Source: Streptomyces hyaluromycini
GTDB taxonomy: Bacteria > Actinomycetota > Actinomycetes > Streptomycetales > Streptomycetaceae
DNA: 64,000 bases
Direction of reading: 5' to 3'
NCBI RefSeq assembly: GCF_002217755.1
Contig: NZ_BCFL01000019.1
Coordinates: 454,345 to 518,344, forward strand
Shown piece after piece: positions 46,087 to 54,411 of the stretch. Position 1 is the first letter of the stretch; each line of letters opens with the position of its first letter. A program made the position numbers and the translations under genes. The notes under the pieces were generated by a model that had not been told where the DNA came from, searched no databases, and saw nothing but the letters and a program-made list of their open reading frames with translations.

Positions 46087-46271
46087 CGGGATGCCGTCCC
46101 TGCATTGCAGCAGGGGCACTCGCAGGGCGGAAAGGCCAGGTTGATCACGGGCTCGTCCGCTGGGGGGAGCGTGCGTGATCCCAGGGGGGTGCGCTCCATG
46201 GTCCTGCTGTTGACCCGGTAGACGGTGATCGTCAGTCCGGGGTGGCCCGCGTTGCTGCCTGTATCCGTCAC
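46083..46271 (-). CDS. Small protein with CxCxCC tail
   Basis: A 62-residue protein with a beta-rich body (GLTITVYRVNSRTMERTPLG) and a Cys-clustered end PPCECPCCNAG. GTG 46271 is the only sensible start. It is divergent from the XRE regulator, 118 bases away. The four clustered cysteines suggest metal binding, or a modified peptide, but nothing in the window encodes a clear modifying enzyme. Family not recognised. Confidence 0.55.
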   Translation of the reverse strand: MTDTGSNAGHPGLTITVYRVNSRTMERTPLGSRTLPPADEPVINLAFPPCECPCCNAGTASR

Positions 46272-46389
46272 GGATTCAAGATGCTCCGGTCACAAGGAGT
46301 TGCGCGGCGTCAGTGCAGGCGTCATAACGGCGACATCGGGGGTGTCATTTCGGTGTCATTCCTTGCGCGTGAGGTCTACCGTGATCCGT

Positions 46390-47157
46390 ATGGCCACACC
46401 GAACAGCGCACTGCGAGCGGCTCGTATGGGGCTGCTCATGTCACAGGACGACTTCGCCCGCGCCATCCGCGATGCAGGCACCCGTGCCGGGCAGCCCAAC
46501 GACGCCAACAAGCGCCTCGTACAGCGCTGGGAATCCGGCGTCACCATCGCCCCTCGCCCCGTCTACGCCCGAGCCCTTGAGGTCGTCACCGGCCTGCCCA
46601 TCGAGTCGCTCGGCTTCACCGCCGTACCCCAGGCCCGCGTCTCCGAGGACGGGCAGGGCGGACACGACATGGAGCCAGAGGTCCCCGTAGCCACTCATTC
46701 GGCCGCGGCCCCGCAGAGCGAGCCTCACGCAGCACACCGGAACTACTCCGGGGTCTGGCTGTCGCGGTACGAGTACTTCAGCTCCGGCCGGGATGCCGCG
46801 TTCACCGGACTGCACTACGTCGTCCTCCTCCAGCACGGCAACCGGCTGACCGCACGCTCACTGCCGAACGGCTCGTCGAACCCGAACTCTCCGCTGACGA
46901 TGGACCTGGAGATCGACGGCCACATTGCCACCGGAACGTGGACCGAGCAGACCGCGACCGATGGCTACTACCGCGGTGCCCACTACCACGGTGCGATCCA
47001 GTTGCTCGTTGAGCCGACCGGCCGCCGTATGACGGGCAAGTGGGTGGGCTTCGGCAAGGAGTTCGACGTGAACACCGGACCGTGGGAGCTGGTGTTCCAG
47101 GACGCGTCGACGACGAAGGCAACGCTCGCCGCATACGACCGGCCGCCGGAGGCCTGA
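46390..47157 (+). CDS. XRE-type transcriptional regulator with C-terminal sensor-like domain
   Basis: A 255-residue protein. An HTH spans residues ~8-70 (ALRAARMGLLMSQDDFARAI; NKRLVQRWESGVTIAP). After an acidic linker, residues ~115-245 form a beta-rich domain (YSGVWLSRYEYFSSGRD; MTGKWVGFGKEFDVNTGPWE) typical of regulators next to small genes in Streptomyces. GTG at 46381 has a better-placed GAGG and could be the true start. It is divergent from the small Cys-rich genes and may control them. Confidence 0.8.
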   Translation: MATPNSALRAARMGLLMSQDDFARAIRDAGTRAGQPNDANKRLVQRWESGVTIAPRPVYARALEVVTGLPIESLGFTAVPQARVSEDGQGGHDMEPEVPVATHSAAAPQSEPHAAHRNYSGVWLSRYEYFSSGRDAAFTGLHYVVLLQHGNRLTARSLPNGSSNPNSPLTMDLEIDGHIATGTWTEQTATDGYYRGAHYHGAIQLLVEPTGRRMTGKWVGFGKEFDVNTGPWELVFQDASTTKATLAAYDRPPEA

Positions 47158-47173
47158 CCCCGAATGCACGAAA

Positions 47174-47207
47174 GCGGCCCTGCTCTCCCGAAGGAGGGCA
47201 GGGCCGC
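47174..47207. terminator. Bidirectional terminator
   Basis: GCGGCCCTGC (47174-47183) pairs with GCAGGGCCGC (47198-47207), and the interior adds CTCC/GGAG around a CGAA loop. It lies between the convergent XRE and DinD-like genes and can serve both. Confidence 0.85.
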
Positions 47208-47217
47208 GGGTGTTTGG

Positions 47218-47952
47218 TCAGGCGGCGATCTGACGGTTCGCCATCACAAGTTCCACCTCTACCAGGTTGCGCCACTGAGGCAGCGACAGGTGGAGTCCGT
47301 CCTCGGCGATGTCCTCGGCCCGGAGGCAGAGCCGACCGACGAGCCGGTCCAGTTTCCGGAGCTCCAGCCCGGTCAGGTAGTTCTTGGCGACCTTGCGGGC
47401 CGCGCTCTTCAGGCTCGGCTCCGGCCTGCCCTCTTCGATGCCCGGCCAGGTCTGGAGGGTGCGCGCGTGCCTGATCTCGACGGCGGTCATGCCGACGACG
47501 TGGACGTAGAGCTTGTTCTGCATGGCGGCGAAGAACATGCGGGTGGTCTTGCTGCTGGGCTCGTAGTCGGGGGCGTTGTCGCGCATCATGTCGCGGAAGA
47601 TCTGGTAGTCGACCATCCGCCGGGCGCGAGCCAGAGCGGTACGCCGTACCTCCAGCTCGGTCAGCGCGCCGAGTTCGGCCTCGCGGGTCCTGACGGCGAA
47701 GTAGACGCGCGCCTGGGCGACGGCATTCTTGGTGTCGTCGCCAGCCATCGCGACGAGGTAGGCGCCGAAGCGGGTGAGACGGAAGTCCGCGACTTCGCGT
47801 TCGGCTCCGGACCCGATCGGAACCATCTTTCCCATCCGGGAAAAATGGTTCTGAGCTGCGGCTTCGCCCTGGACGATGGACAGGGATGTCTTGGCCTTCT
47901 CGATGACGGGCTCGAACTTCACCCACTGCGGGTAGTCCATGAGCGGCTGCAT
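47218..47952 (-). CDS. DinD/BRO-N-like protein, N-terminus uncertain
   Basis: A 244-residue protein matching DNA-damage-inducible protein D: YPQWVKFEPVIEKAKTSLS, AAAQNHFSRMGKMVPIGSGA, EREVADFRLTRFGAYLVAMA and ARVYFAVRTREAEL. These domains occur in phage and plasmid regulators and DinD. ATG 47952 is the only in-frame start, but the frame continues upstream as SPFDRIRHLDAYGREYWLGR, a normal DinD beginning, without any start codon. A run of five C at 48020-48024 separates it from the upstream frame: removing one base joins both genes into one 424-residue reading frame. Confidence 0.7.
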   Translation of the reverse strand: MQPLMDYPQWVKFEPVIEKAKTSLSIVQGEAAAQNHFSRMGKMVPIGSGAEREVADFRLTRFGAYLVAMAGDDTKNAVAQARVYFAVRTREAELGALTELEVRRTALARARRMVDYQIFRDMMRDNAPDYEPSSKTTRMFFAAMQNKLYVHVVGMTAVEIRHARTLQTWPGIEEGRPEPSLKSAARKVAKNYLTGLELRKLDRLVGRLCLRAEDIAEDGLHLSLPQWRNLVEVELVMANRQIAA

Positions 47953-48017
47953 CTCGCGCCCGAGCCAGTACTCGCGCCCGTAGGCGTCCAGGTGGCGGAT
48001 TCTGTCGAACGGACTCG

Positions 48018-48493
48018 CACCCCCAGTCTTCCAGCGCCGCGTCCATCAATCGCTGCGCCGCCGCGGCTACGGCCTTGTCCTTCACCATGCCCAGCGGCAG
48101 TCCTACAGCCGACACACGGGTCATGTGCGTGGTCAGCTCGACAGCTTCAGTGAGGGTGCCTCGGTCCCAGGCGTCTACAACTCGCACGGCTGGAGCCGCT
48201 GCTGCTGCAGCGGCCTCCCGTGTGCTGCCCCGGGCATTCCACGCCGACCAGAACTCCACGCCTGCCATCGCCAAGGTGCGGAACTTGGCACGTCGGCTCA
48301 GGTGGGCCTCGCGGTAGATCCTGCGCGCCCGCTCCAGGTCCATCACCTCGACGACAAGCTGCTGCATCAGCGCCAGTTGGCGTGCCCGTTCGGCCCTCTT
48401 GTCGGAACTGCGCTGCTGGAAGTACGACAGGCAGAAGCCTATGAAGATCCCCAACGGCCCTGCGATCAAACCGTTGACCACTACTTCTCTCAT
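48018..48493 (-). CDS. Membrane-anchored coiled-coil protein, end uncertain
   Basis: ATG 48493 opens a protein with one membrane helix (VNGLIAGPLGIFIGFCLSYF), a charged helical region (QQRSSDKRAERARQLALMQQ) and an Ala-rich stretch to about LMDAALEDWG near 48024. Beyond this point the frame stays open but only as an overlap with the DinD-like gene, which is not believable coding. With one base less in the five-C run it would continue into the DinD domain. So this is either the N-terminal part of a frameshifted fusion or a separate gene with lost end. Confidence 0.5.
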
Positions 48494-48560
48494 GCGCACG
48501 GCATTCTGCCCCACGAACGCCAAAGCGGCCCCGCTCTCCCAAACGGAGAGGGGACATGGA

Positions 48561-48596
48561 CGAGCCCCCGCTTCGCTGCGGTGAGGCGGGGGCTCG
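48561..48596 (-). terminator. Hairpin terminator of the SDR operon
   Basis: CGAGCCCCCGC (48561-48571) with GCGGGGGCTCG (48586-48596), a perfect 11-bp stem just after the leftward stop at 48613; it ends the six-gene operon that starts at 53199. Confidence 0.8.
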
Positions 48597-48612
48597 TGCC
48601 GTGCGGGCCGGA

Positions 48613-49446
48613 TCAGCCGAAGCTGGCCGGGAACGCCACTCCGGTCAGGGACTCGCTCAGCCTGCGCAGCTGGGCGCGGGCGCTCTCGTCGTAGGCCTGG
48701 GCGCCCGCCCGGGCCCGCGTGGAGCGGTTGAAGTAGACGCCCGAGACGTCGTCCAGGGCCGGGTCGGTGATCAGCCGCAGGGTGTTGCGCATGCCGTCCG
48801 CGACCGTGCTCTGCGGGGTGAACAGGTTCACCACCATCTTGGTCGGCATGTACGACGCCGGGTGCAGCGCGTTGGCCGTCACTCCGGTGCCCGCCAGCCG
48901 CTCGGCCAGGTCGAAGGTGAGCGAGATCTGGGCGAGCTTCGCCTGGCAGTAGGCCTGCACGCCGTCCCAGTTGCGCTCCAGCATCACGTCCCGGAAGTTG
49001 ATCGGGGCCTGGCCCGCGGAGCTGACGTTGATGATGCGGGCCGGTGCCGAGGACACCAGCAGCGGGGCGAGCCGGCAGCTGAGGATGTAGGCCGCCAGGT
49101 AGTCGACCTGGAAGGTGAGCTCCAGCCCGTCCTGGCTCTCCTGGCGGGCCAGCTCGACCCCGATGCCCGCGTTGTTCACCAGCACGTCCAGCCGGTCGTA
49201 CGTGGTGAGGATCCGCTCGGCGAGCTTGCCGATGTCCTCCAGCGAGGAGAAGTCGGCCAGCTCGTAGCTCAGCCGGCCGGTGGCGCCGGCCGCGCGCAGC
49301 TCGGCCAGCAGGTCCGCGCCCTTGGCCGCGCTGCGGCCGTGCAGGATCAGCGACGCGCCCTGCGCGGCGAGTTCACGGGCGACCGCGCGGCCGAGACCGT
49401 CGGTCGCGCCGGTGATGAGAATGGTCTGCTCGGGAACGGCCTTCAT
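48613..49446 (-). CDS. SDR family NAD(P)-dependent oxidoreductase
   Basis: A 277-residue classical short-chain dehydrogenase: TGATDGLG coenzyme motif at residues 13-20, NNAGIG near residue 90, Ser in INVSSAG near 141 and the YCQAK catalytic Tyr/Lys near 163. HGRS after the second strand favours NADPH. The pattern is that of retinol-dehydrogenase/protochlorophyllide-type members. Last gene of the leftward operon (18 bases after the VOC gene). Substrate unknown. Confidence 0.85.
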   Translation of the reverse strand: MKAVPEQTILITGATDGLGRAVARELAAQGASLILHGRSAAKGADLLAELRAAGATGRLSYELADFSSLEDIGKLAERILTTYDRLDVLVNNAGIGVELARQESQDGLELTFQVDYLAAYILSCRLAPLLVSSAPARIINVSSAGQAPINFRDVMLERNWDGVQAYCQAKLAQISLTFDLAERLAGTGVTANALHPASYMPTKMVVNLFTPQSTVADGMRNTLRLITDPALDDVSGVYFNRSTRARAGAQAYDESARAQLRRLSESLTGVAFPASFG

Positions 49447-49463
49447 AGTGGGGAACTCTCCTG

Positions 49464-49913
49464 TCAGGCGTACGTTGCCAGTTCTTCGGTGGACTGGTCG
49501 GTGTACCCCTGGCTGACCTCCACCACGATGCCGTCCGGGTCGGAGACCCAGACCGTCTTCCAGCCGGGGATGAACTCGTCGAACGTCAGCGGCCCGAGCG
49601 TCGGCTCGAACTCGCCCTGGGCCGCGGCGAGGAAAGCGTCCACGTCGTCGACCTGGAAGGCCAGATGGCGGGCGGTGCCGGGGCTGGCCGGGCCGTCCTT
49701 CGCGGCCGGGAAGAGCGGGTCCGCGTCGGTCGCGAACAGCTCCAGGTACACGGGGCCGTTGCGCAGGAACACCACGCGGACGCCGTCGGCCTCCACCACC
49801 CGGGCCCGGCTAAAGCCGAAGAGCCGGGTGTAGAAGTCCTCGGTGGCCTTCTGGTCACGGCAGTTGAGGCCCACGTGCGACCAGCGCAGGCCCTGCGGGG
49901 CGGCGGTCGTCAT
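49464..49913 (-). CDS. VOC family (glyoxalase-like) protein
   Basis: A 149-residue vicinal-oxygen-chelate protein: HVGLNCRDQKATEDFYTRLF at the start, HLAFQVDDVDAFLAAA in the middle and VWVSDPDGIVVEVSQGY at the end, giving the His/Glu metal ligands of the family. Members include glyoxalase I, ring-cleaving dioxygenases and resistance proteins. ATG 49913 or GTG 49922 (GTGA overlap with the previous stop) may start it. Fifth gene of the leftward operon. Confidence 0.85.
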   Translation of the reverse strand: MTTAAPQGLRWSHVGLNCRDQKATEDFYTRLFGFSRARVVEADGVRVVFLRNGPVYLELFATDADPLFPAAKDGPASPGTARHLAFQVDDVDAFLAAAQGEFEPTLGPLTFDEFIPGWKTVWVSDPDGIVVEVSQGYTDQSTEELATYA

Positions 49914-49918
49914 GGCCG

Positions 49919-50290
49919 TCACTTCCCGGTGACCGGGGCGAACGGCACGGTGTCGTGGACGTTCGTCATGTAGGTGATCAGCCCGCCCCGGACCCGGAAG
50001 TAGTTGCACACCGCGGCCTCGACCGCGATGCCGTCCGGGGTGCGGGCGGTGATGTCGGAGACCACCGCGGCCTGCTCGCCGTCCACGACCACGAGGCGGG
50101 GGACGTTGGCGAAGGAGGCGTACATCTGCGGGAAGCCCTTCATCATCTCGCGGAGCGTCTCGCGTCCCTCGACGTGCCCGGCCAGCTGCTCGTCCATGGT
50201 CTGGTCGATCGCGAACAGGTCGCACCAGGCGTCCCAGTCGCCCTCGTTGGCCAGCCGGTAGTACGTGTCGACCACTTCTCGGGTGCTCAT
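49919..50290 (-). CDS. NTF2-like (SnoaL-type) protein
   Basis: A 123-residue single NTF2-like domain (VVDTYYRLANEGDWDAWCDL start; VCNYFRVRGGLITYMTNVHD end). The family covers limonene epoxide hydrolases, steroid isomerases and cyclases; the active residues cannot be assigned by eye. Fourth gene of the leftward operon, between the double SnoaL and VOC genes. Confidence 0.8.
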   Translation of the reverse strand: MSTREVVDTYYRLANEGDWDAWCDLFAIDQTMDEQLAGHVEGRETLREMMKGFPQMYASFANVPRLVVVDGEQAAVVSDITARTPDGIAVEAAVCNYFRVRGGLITYMTNVHDTVPFAPVTGK

Positions 50291-50324
50291 TGCGCCCGTC
50301 CTTCCTGCGTGCCTGTGATGGGGG

Positions 50325-51137
50325 TCAGGGGAGGTCCACGCCGAGCTGGCGCATCAGGCCCGTGGTGTCGGCCTGCACCCAGCGCTCGACGACCTTGCCG
50401 TCCTCCAGGCGGTAGACCTCCAGGCTGGTCCAGGACACCTCCTTGCCGGTCGGCTCCTTGCCGAAGAACGGCGCGATGTGCCGGCCGTGGAAGGTGATGT
50501 GCATGATCACCTTGTCCGGGGCGGCCGGGTACAGGGCGTCGAGGTGCACGGTGAAGTCCAGCGCGTCGTGCGCGGCCTTGATGATCCCCTTGAGCTCGTC
50601 GAGGCTCTCGACGCTCCAGGCCGGGTTGTTGTCCTTGAACGTCGGCCCGAACATCTCGTCGAGGTCGTCGTAGCGGCGCTCGTTGACCGCGTCGCTGACC
50701 TGCCGTACGACGGTGTAGTTCAGGTCGTCCGAGGACAGCTGGGCGCGCAGGCCGAGCAGGTCGTCCTGGGCCCAGCGCTCGGCGAACAGGCCGTTCTCGG
50801 CCCGCCAGATCTCGGTGGTGGACCACTCGACCTTGCGGCCGGTGGCCGGGAAGCCGAGCACGTCGCCGAGGTGGGTGCCGGTGAGCTTCACCCGGGTGAC
50901 GAGCCGGTCCTCGCCGAGCGGCACCCCCTCCTCCAGCTCGCCCTTGAGGTCGAGCGACTCGTGGGCGCCGCGCACCGCGTCCAGGTAGGTGTCGATGCCG
51001 GTGATGTCGAAGCCGGGGTGGTGGTCGGTGAAGTCCGGGCTGAGGACGGCGCGGACCCCCTGCAGGTCGCCGGCGTTCAGCGCGTCGAGGAAGCGCCCGT
51101 AGAGCTTCTGGATCTCCTGCTGGTCACGGGTGGACAT
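50325..51137 (-). CDS. Double SnoaL-like / ester-cyclase-type protein
   Basis: A 270-residue protein of two SnoaL-like halves. Each has a FTDHHPG- or FKDNNPA-type segment, a G-x-H motif (LTGTHLGDVLG; FHGRHIAPFFG) and (T/S)xE(I/V)(W/Y)R ... V(V/A)ERWxQ. The ester-cyclase pattern of aklanonic-acid-type cyclases is recognisable but no function is proven. ATG 51137 overlaps the end of the GMC oxidase gene by 14 bases, indicating coupling. Confidence 0.8.
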   Translation of the reverse strand: MSTRDQQEIQKLYGRFLDALNAGDLQGVRAVLSPDFTDHHPGFDITGIDTYLDAVRGAHESLDLKGELEEGVPLGEDRLVTRVKLTGTHLGDVLGFPATGRKVEWSTTEIWRAENGLFAERWAQDDLLGLRAQLSSDDLNYTVVRQVSDAVNERRYDDLDEMFGPTFKDNNPAWSVESLDELKGIIKAAHDALDFTVHLDALYPAAPDKVIMHITFHGRHIAPFFGKEPTGKEVSWTSLEVYRLEDGKVVERWVQADTTGLMRQLGVDLP

Positions 51138-52761
51138 GCTGCATCCCCTCGTTGGTTCGGGCGGCGGTCGGAAGCGGCTCGGAGGTGCCGAGGGCGAACG
51201 CCGCCGCGCGCTCGCCGATCATGACGCTGGGTGCGTGGGTGTTGCCGGCCACGATGGACGGCATCACGGAGGCGTCCGCGACCCGGAGGCCCTGGATGCC
51301 GTGGACGCGCAGCTCGGGGTCGGTGACGGCGTCCGGTCCTGTGCCCATCCGGCAGGTGCCGGCCGGGTGCCACAGGGTGGTCGCGTTGGCGGCGACGTAG
51401 GCGCGCAGCTCGGCAGGCGTCGTGACGTCCTTGCCGGGGCCCAGTTCGTCGCCGCGGAAGGCGTCGAAGGCCCGGGTGGCGGCCAGTTCGCGGGCCAGCT
51501 CGACCCCGTACACCAGGACGTCCAGGTCGGCCGCCGAGGTGAGGTAGCCGGCGCTGATCACCGCGTTGGACTCGGGGTCGGCGTCGCGCAGCCGGACCCG
51601 GCCCCGGCTGTGCGGGAGCACGGCGATCGGGGCGAAGGTGAGGCCGGGGCCCTCCCACTGGTCGGCGGGCGCACCGGCGGGCAGGAACTTGACCGGGCCG
51701 AAGGTGAACTGCAGGTCGGGCGGCCCGTCCGGGTCGGCCGCCGGGGTGTGGGTGAACAGCCCGGCCTCGGAGAGCAGCGCGCCGGGCGGGTGCTCCTGGA
51801 GGGACTGGTAGCAGACCGGGGTGAAGAGGTGGTCCTGGAGCCCGGCGCCCACGCCCGGCAGGTCGCGTACGCAGTGGATGCCGTGCGCCCTGAGGTGGTC
51901 GGCCGGGCCGATCCCGGACAGCATCAGGAGCTTCGGCGACTCGAACGCGCCCGCGGACACGATGACCTCGCGTTCGGCGCGGAGCTGTGCCGGGGCGCCG
52001 TCGCGGACGTACTCGACACCGGTGACGCGGTCCCCGTCGAGCAGCAGCCGGGTGGTGCGGGCGCCGGTCAGCACGGTCAGGTTGGGCCGGTCGAGGGCCG
52101 GGCGCAGATAGGCGTCGGCGGCGCTGCACCGCCCTCCCGCGTCGTCGCGGTTGGTCTGGTACAGGAAGCCGAACCCGTCCTGCCGGGCGCCGTTGTAGTC
52201 GCCGTCGCTCGCGGCGTCGTGGCCGAGTTCACCGGCCGCCGCCACGAAGGCGGACGCCAGCGGGGACGGGTGGTCCAGCTGCCGTACCCGGACCGGGCCG
52301 TCGGCCCCGCGCAGCTCCGAGCCGCCGCCGGAGTAGCTCTCGGCGCGCCGGAAGTACGGCAGGACCTCGTCGTACGACCAGCCGCTCGCGCCCTCGGCGA
52401 CCCAGCGGTCGTAGTCGTGGCGGCTGCCGCGCACCCACATCAGGGCGTTGACGGAGCTGCACCCGCCGAGGACCTTGCCGCGGGCCACCGGGATCCGGCG
52501 GCCGTCCATGCCGGCCTCGGGCTCGGTTTCGTAGCCCCAGTCGATCTCGCCGCGCCAGTCGGCGGTGAGCAGGGAGAGGACCGAGGCGGCGTCGGCGTGG
52601 TGGATCTCGGGACGTTCGTCCGGCCCGCCGGCCTCCAGCAGGATCACGGTCACGGACGGGTCCGCGCTGAGCCGGGCGGCGACGGCGCAGCCGGCGGAAC
52701 CCGCGCCGACCACCACGTAGTCGGCGCCCAGTGGCACCGGGGGAGTCGCATTCGACGGCAT
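51124..52761 (-). CDS. GMC family FAD oxidoreductase
   Basis: A 545-residue glucose-methanol-choline oxidoreductase. The FAD motif VVVGAGSAGCAVAARLS lies at residues ~17-33, GGCSSVNALMWVRGSRHDYD (GMC signature 1) near 90, AGAFESPKLLMLSGIGP (signature 2) near 265, and the active-site region LWHPAGTCRMG near residue 465 with the partner His/Asn in VAGNTHAPSVMIGERAA. Such enzymes oxidise primary alcohols or choline-like compounds. ATG 52761 has GGAGG upstream; a TTG at 52773 would precede that site. Confidence 0.9.
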   Translation of the reverse strand: MPSNATPPVPLGADYVVVGAGSAGCAVAARLSADPSVTVILLEAGGPDERPEIHHADAASVLSLLTADWRGEIDWGYETEPEAGMDGRRIPVARGKVLGGCSSVNALMWVRGSRHDYDRWVAEGASGWSYDEVLPYFRRAESYSGGGSELRGADGPVRVRQLDHPSPLASAFVAAAGELGHDAASDGDYNGARQDGFGFLYQTNRDDAGGRCSAADAYLRPALDRPNLTVLTGARTTRLLLDGDRVTGVEYVRDGAPAQLRAEREVIVSAGAFESPKLLMLSGIGPADHLRAHGIHCVRDLPGVGAGLQDHLFTPVCYQSLQEHPPGALLSEAGLFTHTPAADPDGPPDLQFTFGPVKFLPAGAPADQWEGPGLTFAPIAVLPHSRGRVRLRDADPESNAVISAGYLTSAADLDVLVYGVELARELAATRAFDAFRGDELGPGKDVTTPAELRAYVAANATTLWHPAGTCRMGTGPDAVTDPELRVHGIQGLRVADASVMPSIVAGNTHAPSVMIGERAAAFALGTSEPLPTAARTNEGMQHVHP

Positions 52762-52785
52762 GACAGCCTCCAAACGGTGACGGGG

Positions 52786-53199
52786 TCAGAGGGCGGCCGG
52801 CTCGCCGACCTGGTAGTCGACGATCACCGGGGCGGCGCCCGGCGCGGGGCGTTCGAGCTGCCACTGCTGGTTGATCCGGAACGAGGACACGGTGCCGTCG
52901 GCGGTCGACTTCGCCGTCCACACGACGGTCAGGTCGATGCCGATCCGGGCTCCGGTCTCCTGGTGGACGAGCTTCTCCACGGTGTGGTCCTGCTCGCTGT
53001 AGGCCTCACCGACGGCCGCGTACCAGTCGAGGAAGTCCGCGTGGCTGTGCAGGGTCCGCTCCGGGAAGGCCATCTCCAGGCCCTCGTCGGCGACGTGGGG
53101 CAGCAGCTCCGCGACCGGGGCGTGCACGTTGAGCAGGCCGAACCAGCGCTGCACGAACTCCTCGATCTCCCGGTCGGAGCCGGTCTGTTCGGTGGACAT
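52786..53199 (-). CDS. NTF2-like protein, first gene of the leftward operon
   Basis: A 137-residue NTF2-fold protein (EEFVQRWFGLLNVHAPVAEL; FPERTLHSHADFLDWYAAVG; SSFRINQQWQLERP). Similar to SnoaL-like and scytalone-dehydratase-like small proteins, function unknown. It is first of six leftward genes (NTF2, GMC, SnoaL-SnoaL, NTF2, VOC, SDR) with gaps of at most ~35 bases or overlaps, so all are probably co-transcribed. The divergent operon starts 333 bases away. Confidence 0.8.
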   Translation of the reverse strand: MSTEQTGSDREIEEFVQRWFGLLNVHAPVAELLPHVADEGLEMAFPERTLHSHADFLDWYAAVGEAYSEQDHTVEKLVHQETGARIGIDLTVVWTAKSTADGTVSSFRINQQWQLERPAPGAAPVIVDYQVGEPAAL

Positions 53200-53531
53200 G
53201 GATGTCTCCGCTCATCGGGGTCCCGCCCCCGGGAAACCGGGAGCGATACGCGTCCGATGACCCCACAGCCGGGGCGCACCGTGCGCCGTGCGCCGCACCT
53301 CCGGCCGCACTGTGCGAAGTCGCAGCTCAGGCTCGGGCAACTCGCCTGCCGGGTCGGCCGTACCGCCCGGTAGCGACCGGCCCGCAGGCGTTGGCCACAA
53401 CATGCCGTAGTGCATTCGGCCACTTGGGCATGTGCCCTGAGCACGGGCGACGGAGATGGTCCGGACGAAGTGCCCCGCCGTAGACAGGAATCCGCCACTT
53501 GGCACCGTCCCGCCGATCCGGGAGGAATCCC
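53200..53531. promoter_or_regulatory. Divergent promoter region of the two metabolic operons
   Basis: About 330 bases between the start codons of the leftward NTF2 operon and the rightward PfpI operon. No gene is seen. It contains GGGAGGAATCC just before 53532. I could not pick unambiguous -10/-35 boxes, but the position implies promoters in both directions and possibly a common operator. Confidence 0.5.
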
Positions 53532-54368
53532 ATGAGCAGGCGCATCCTCGTCGTCCTGTCCGAACACGGCTACTGGGGCGAGGAGTTGATCGGCCCCCTG
53601 GAGACCTTCGACCAGGCCGGCTACCACCTCACCTTCGCCACCCCCACCGGCAAGCGGCCCAACGCGCTGCCGCCGAGCATGGACCCCGAGTACGTCGACC
53701 CGCCGCTCGGCCGGTCCGTCACCACGCCCGAGATGGCGGCGAAGGTGAGGGCCGTCGAGGAGTCGGACCGGCTCGACAACCCCCTCGACCTCGCGTCCTG
53801 GCTGCCCGACCGGCCCTACCGCTCCCGGCCGTACTTCCTGCGCGACTGGGAGGCCTACCACAGCCGCCTGGAGCAGATCCGCCGGCAGATCGCCGACCGC
53901 TACGACGCGCTGCTGATCGTCGGCGGCAGCGGACCCATCGTGGACCTCGCCAACAACTGGCGGGTGCACGACCTGATCCTCGCCTTCCGCGCCCTGGACC
54001 GGCCGATCGCCGCCGAGTGCTACGGCGTCGCCTGCCTGGCCTTCGCCCGCGACCAGGAGACCCGCGAGTCCATCATCCGCGGCAAGCACGTCACCGGGCA
54101 CTGCATCGAGTACGACTACAAGGACGGCACCGGCTTCCTCGGCACCGACTTCGTGATGGGCCCGCCGCCGTACCCGCTGGAGTACATCCTGCGCGACGCC
54201 ACCGCGCCCGGCGGCGCCTACCACGGCAACTTCGGCAAGGAGACCTCGGTCATCGTCGACTACCCGTTCATCACGGGCCGTTCGACCCCGGACTCCTACC
54301 TGACCGGCCAGAAGACCGTCGAGGTCCTCGAACAGGGCCTGCGCCAGTGGGGGTTCAGGACCTCCTGA
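53532..54368 (+). CDS. DJ-1/PfpI family protein
   Basis: A 278-residue member of the DJ-1/PfpI (type 1 amidotransferase-like) superfamily: ILVVLSEHGYWGEELIGPLE at the start, YDALLIVGGSGPIVDL near residue 128, and the nucleophile elbow IAAECYGVACLAFA with Cys near residue 163. It is longer than PfpI (~170) and resembles Hsp31-like or ThiJ proteins. Members include glyoxalases, deglycases and hydratases. GGGAGGAA precedes ATG 53532. First gene of the rightward operon; a second, shorter DJ-1 protein is encoded two genes later. Confidence 0.85.
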   Translation: MSRRILVVLSEHGYWGEELIGPLETFDQAGYHLTFATPTGKRPNALPPSMDPEYVDPPLGRSVTTPEMAAKVRAVEESDRLDNPLDLASWLPDRPYRSRPYFLRDWEAYHSRLEQIRRQIADRYDALLIVGGSGPIVDLANNWRVHDLILAFRALDRPIAAECYGVACLAFARDQETRESIIRGKHVTGHCIEYDYKDGTGFLGTDFVMGPPPYPLEYILRDATAPGGAYHGNFGKETSVIVDYPFITGRSTPDSYLTGQKTVEVLEQGLRQWGFRTS

Positions 54369-54411
54369 CGTCCTGACATCCGTCCCGCGAAAGGTCCGAG
54401 AGGTGACCAGC

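Noticed and set aside
46083..46271. RiPP precursor with a CxCxCC core
   Set aside because: No radical SAM, YcaO, lanthionine or protease gene nearby; kept only as an uncertain small Cys-rich protein.
46802..48017. Continuation of the 48493 membrane-protein frame through the DinD-like gene
   Set aside because: In this stretch the DinD frame matches a known family, so the overlapping frame cannot be the coding one.
51130..53373. 747-codon rightward frame opposite the GMC operon
   Set aside because: It lies antisense to well-identified genes, is Val/Gly/Ala-rich as expected for a high-GC shadow frame and has no family motif.
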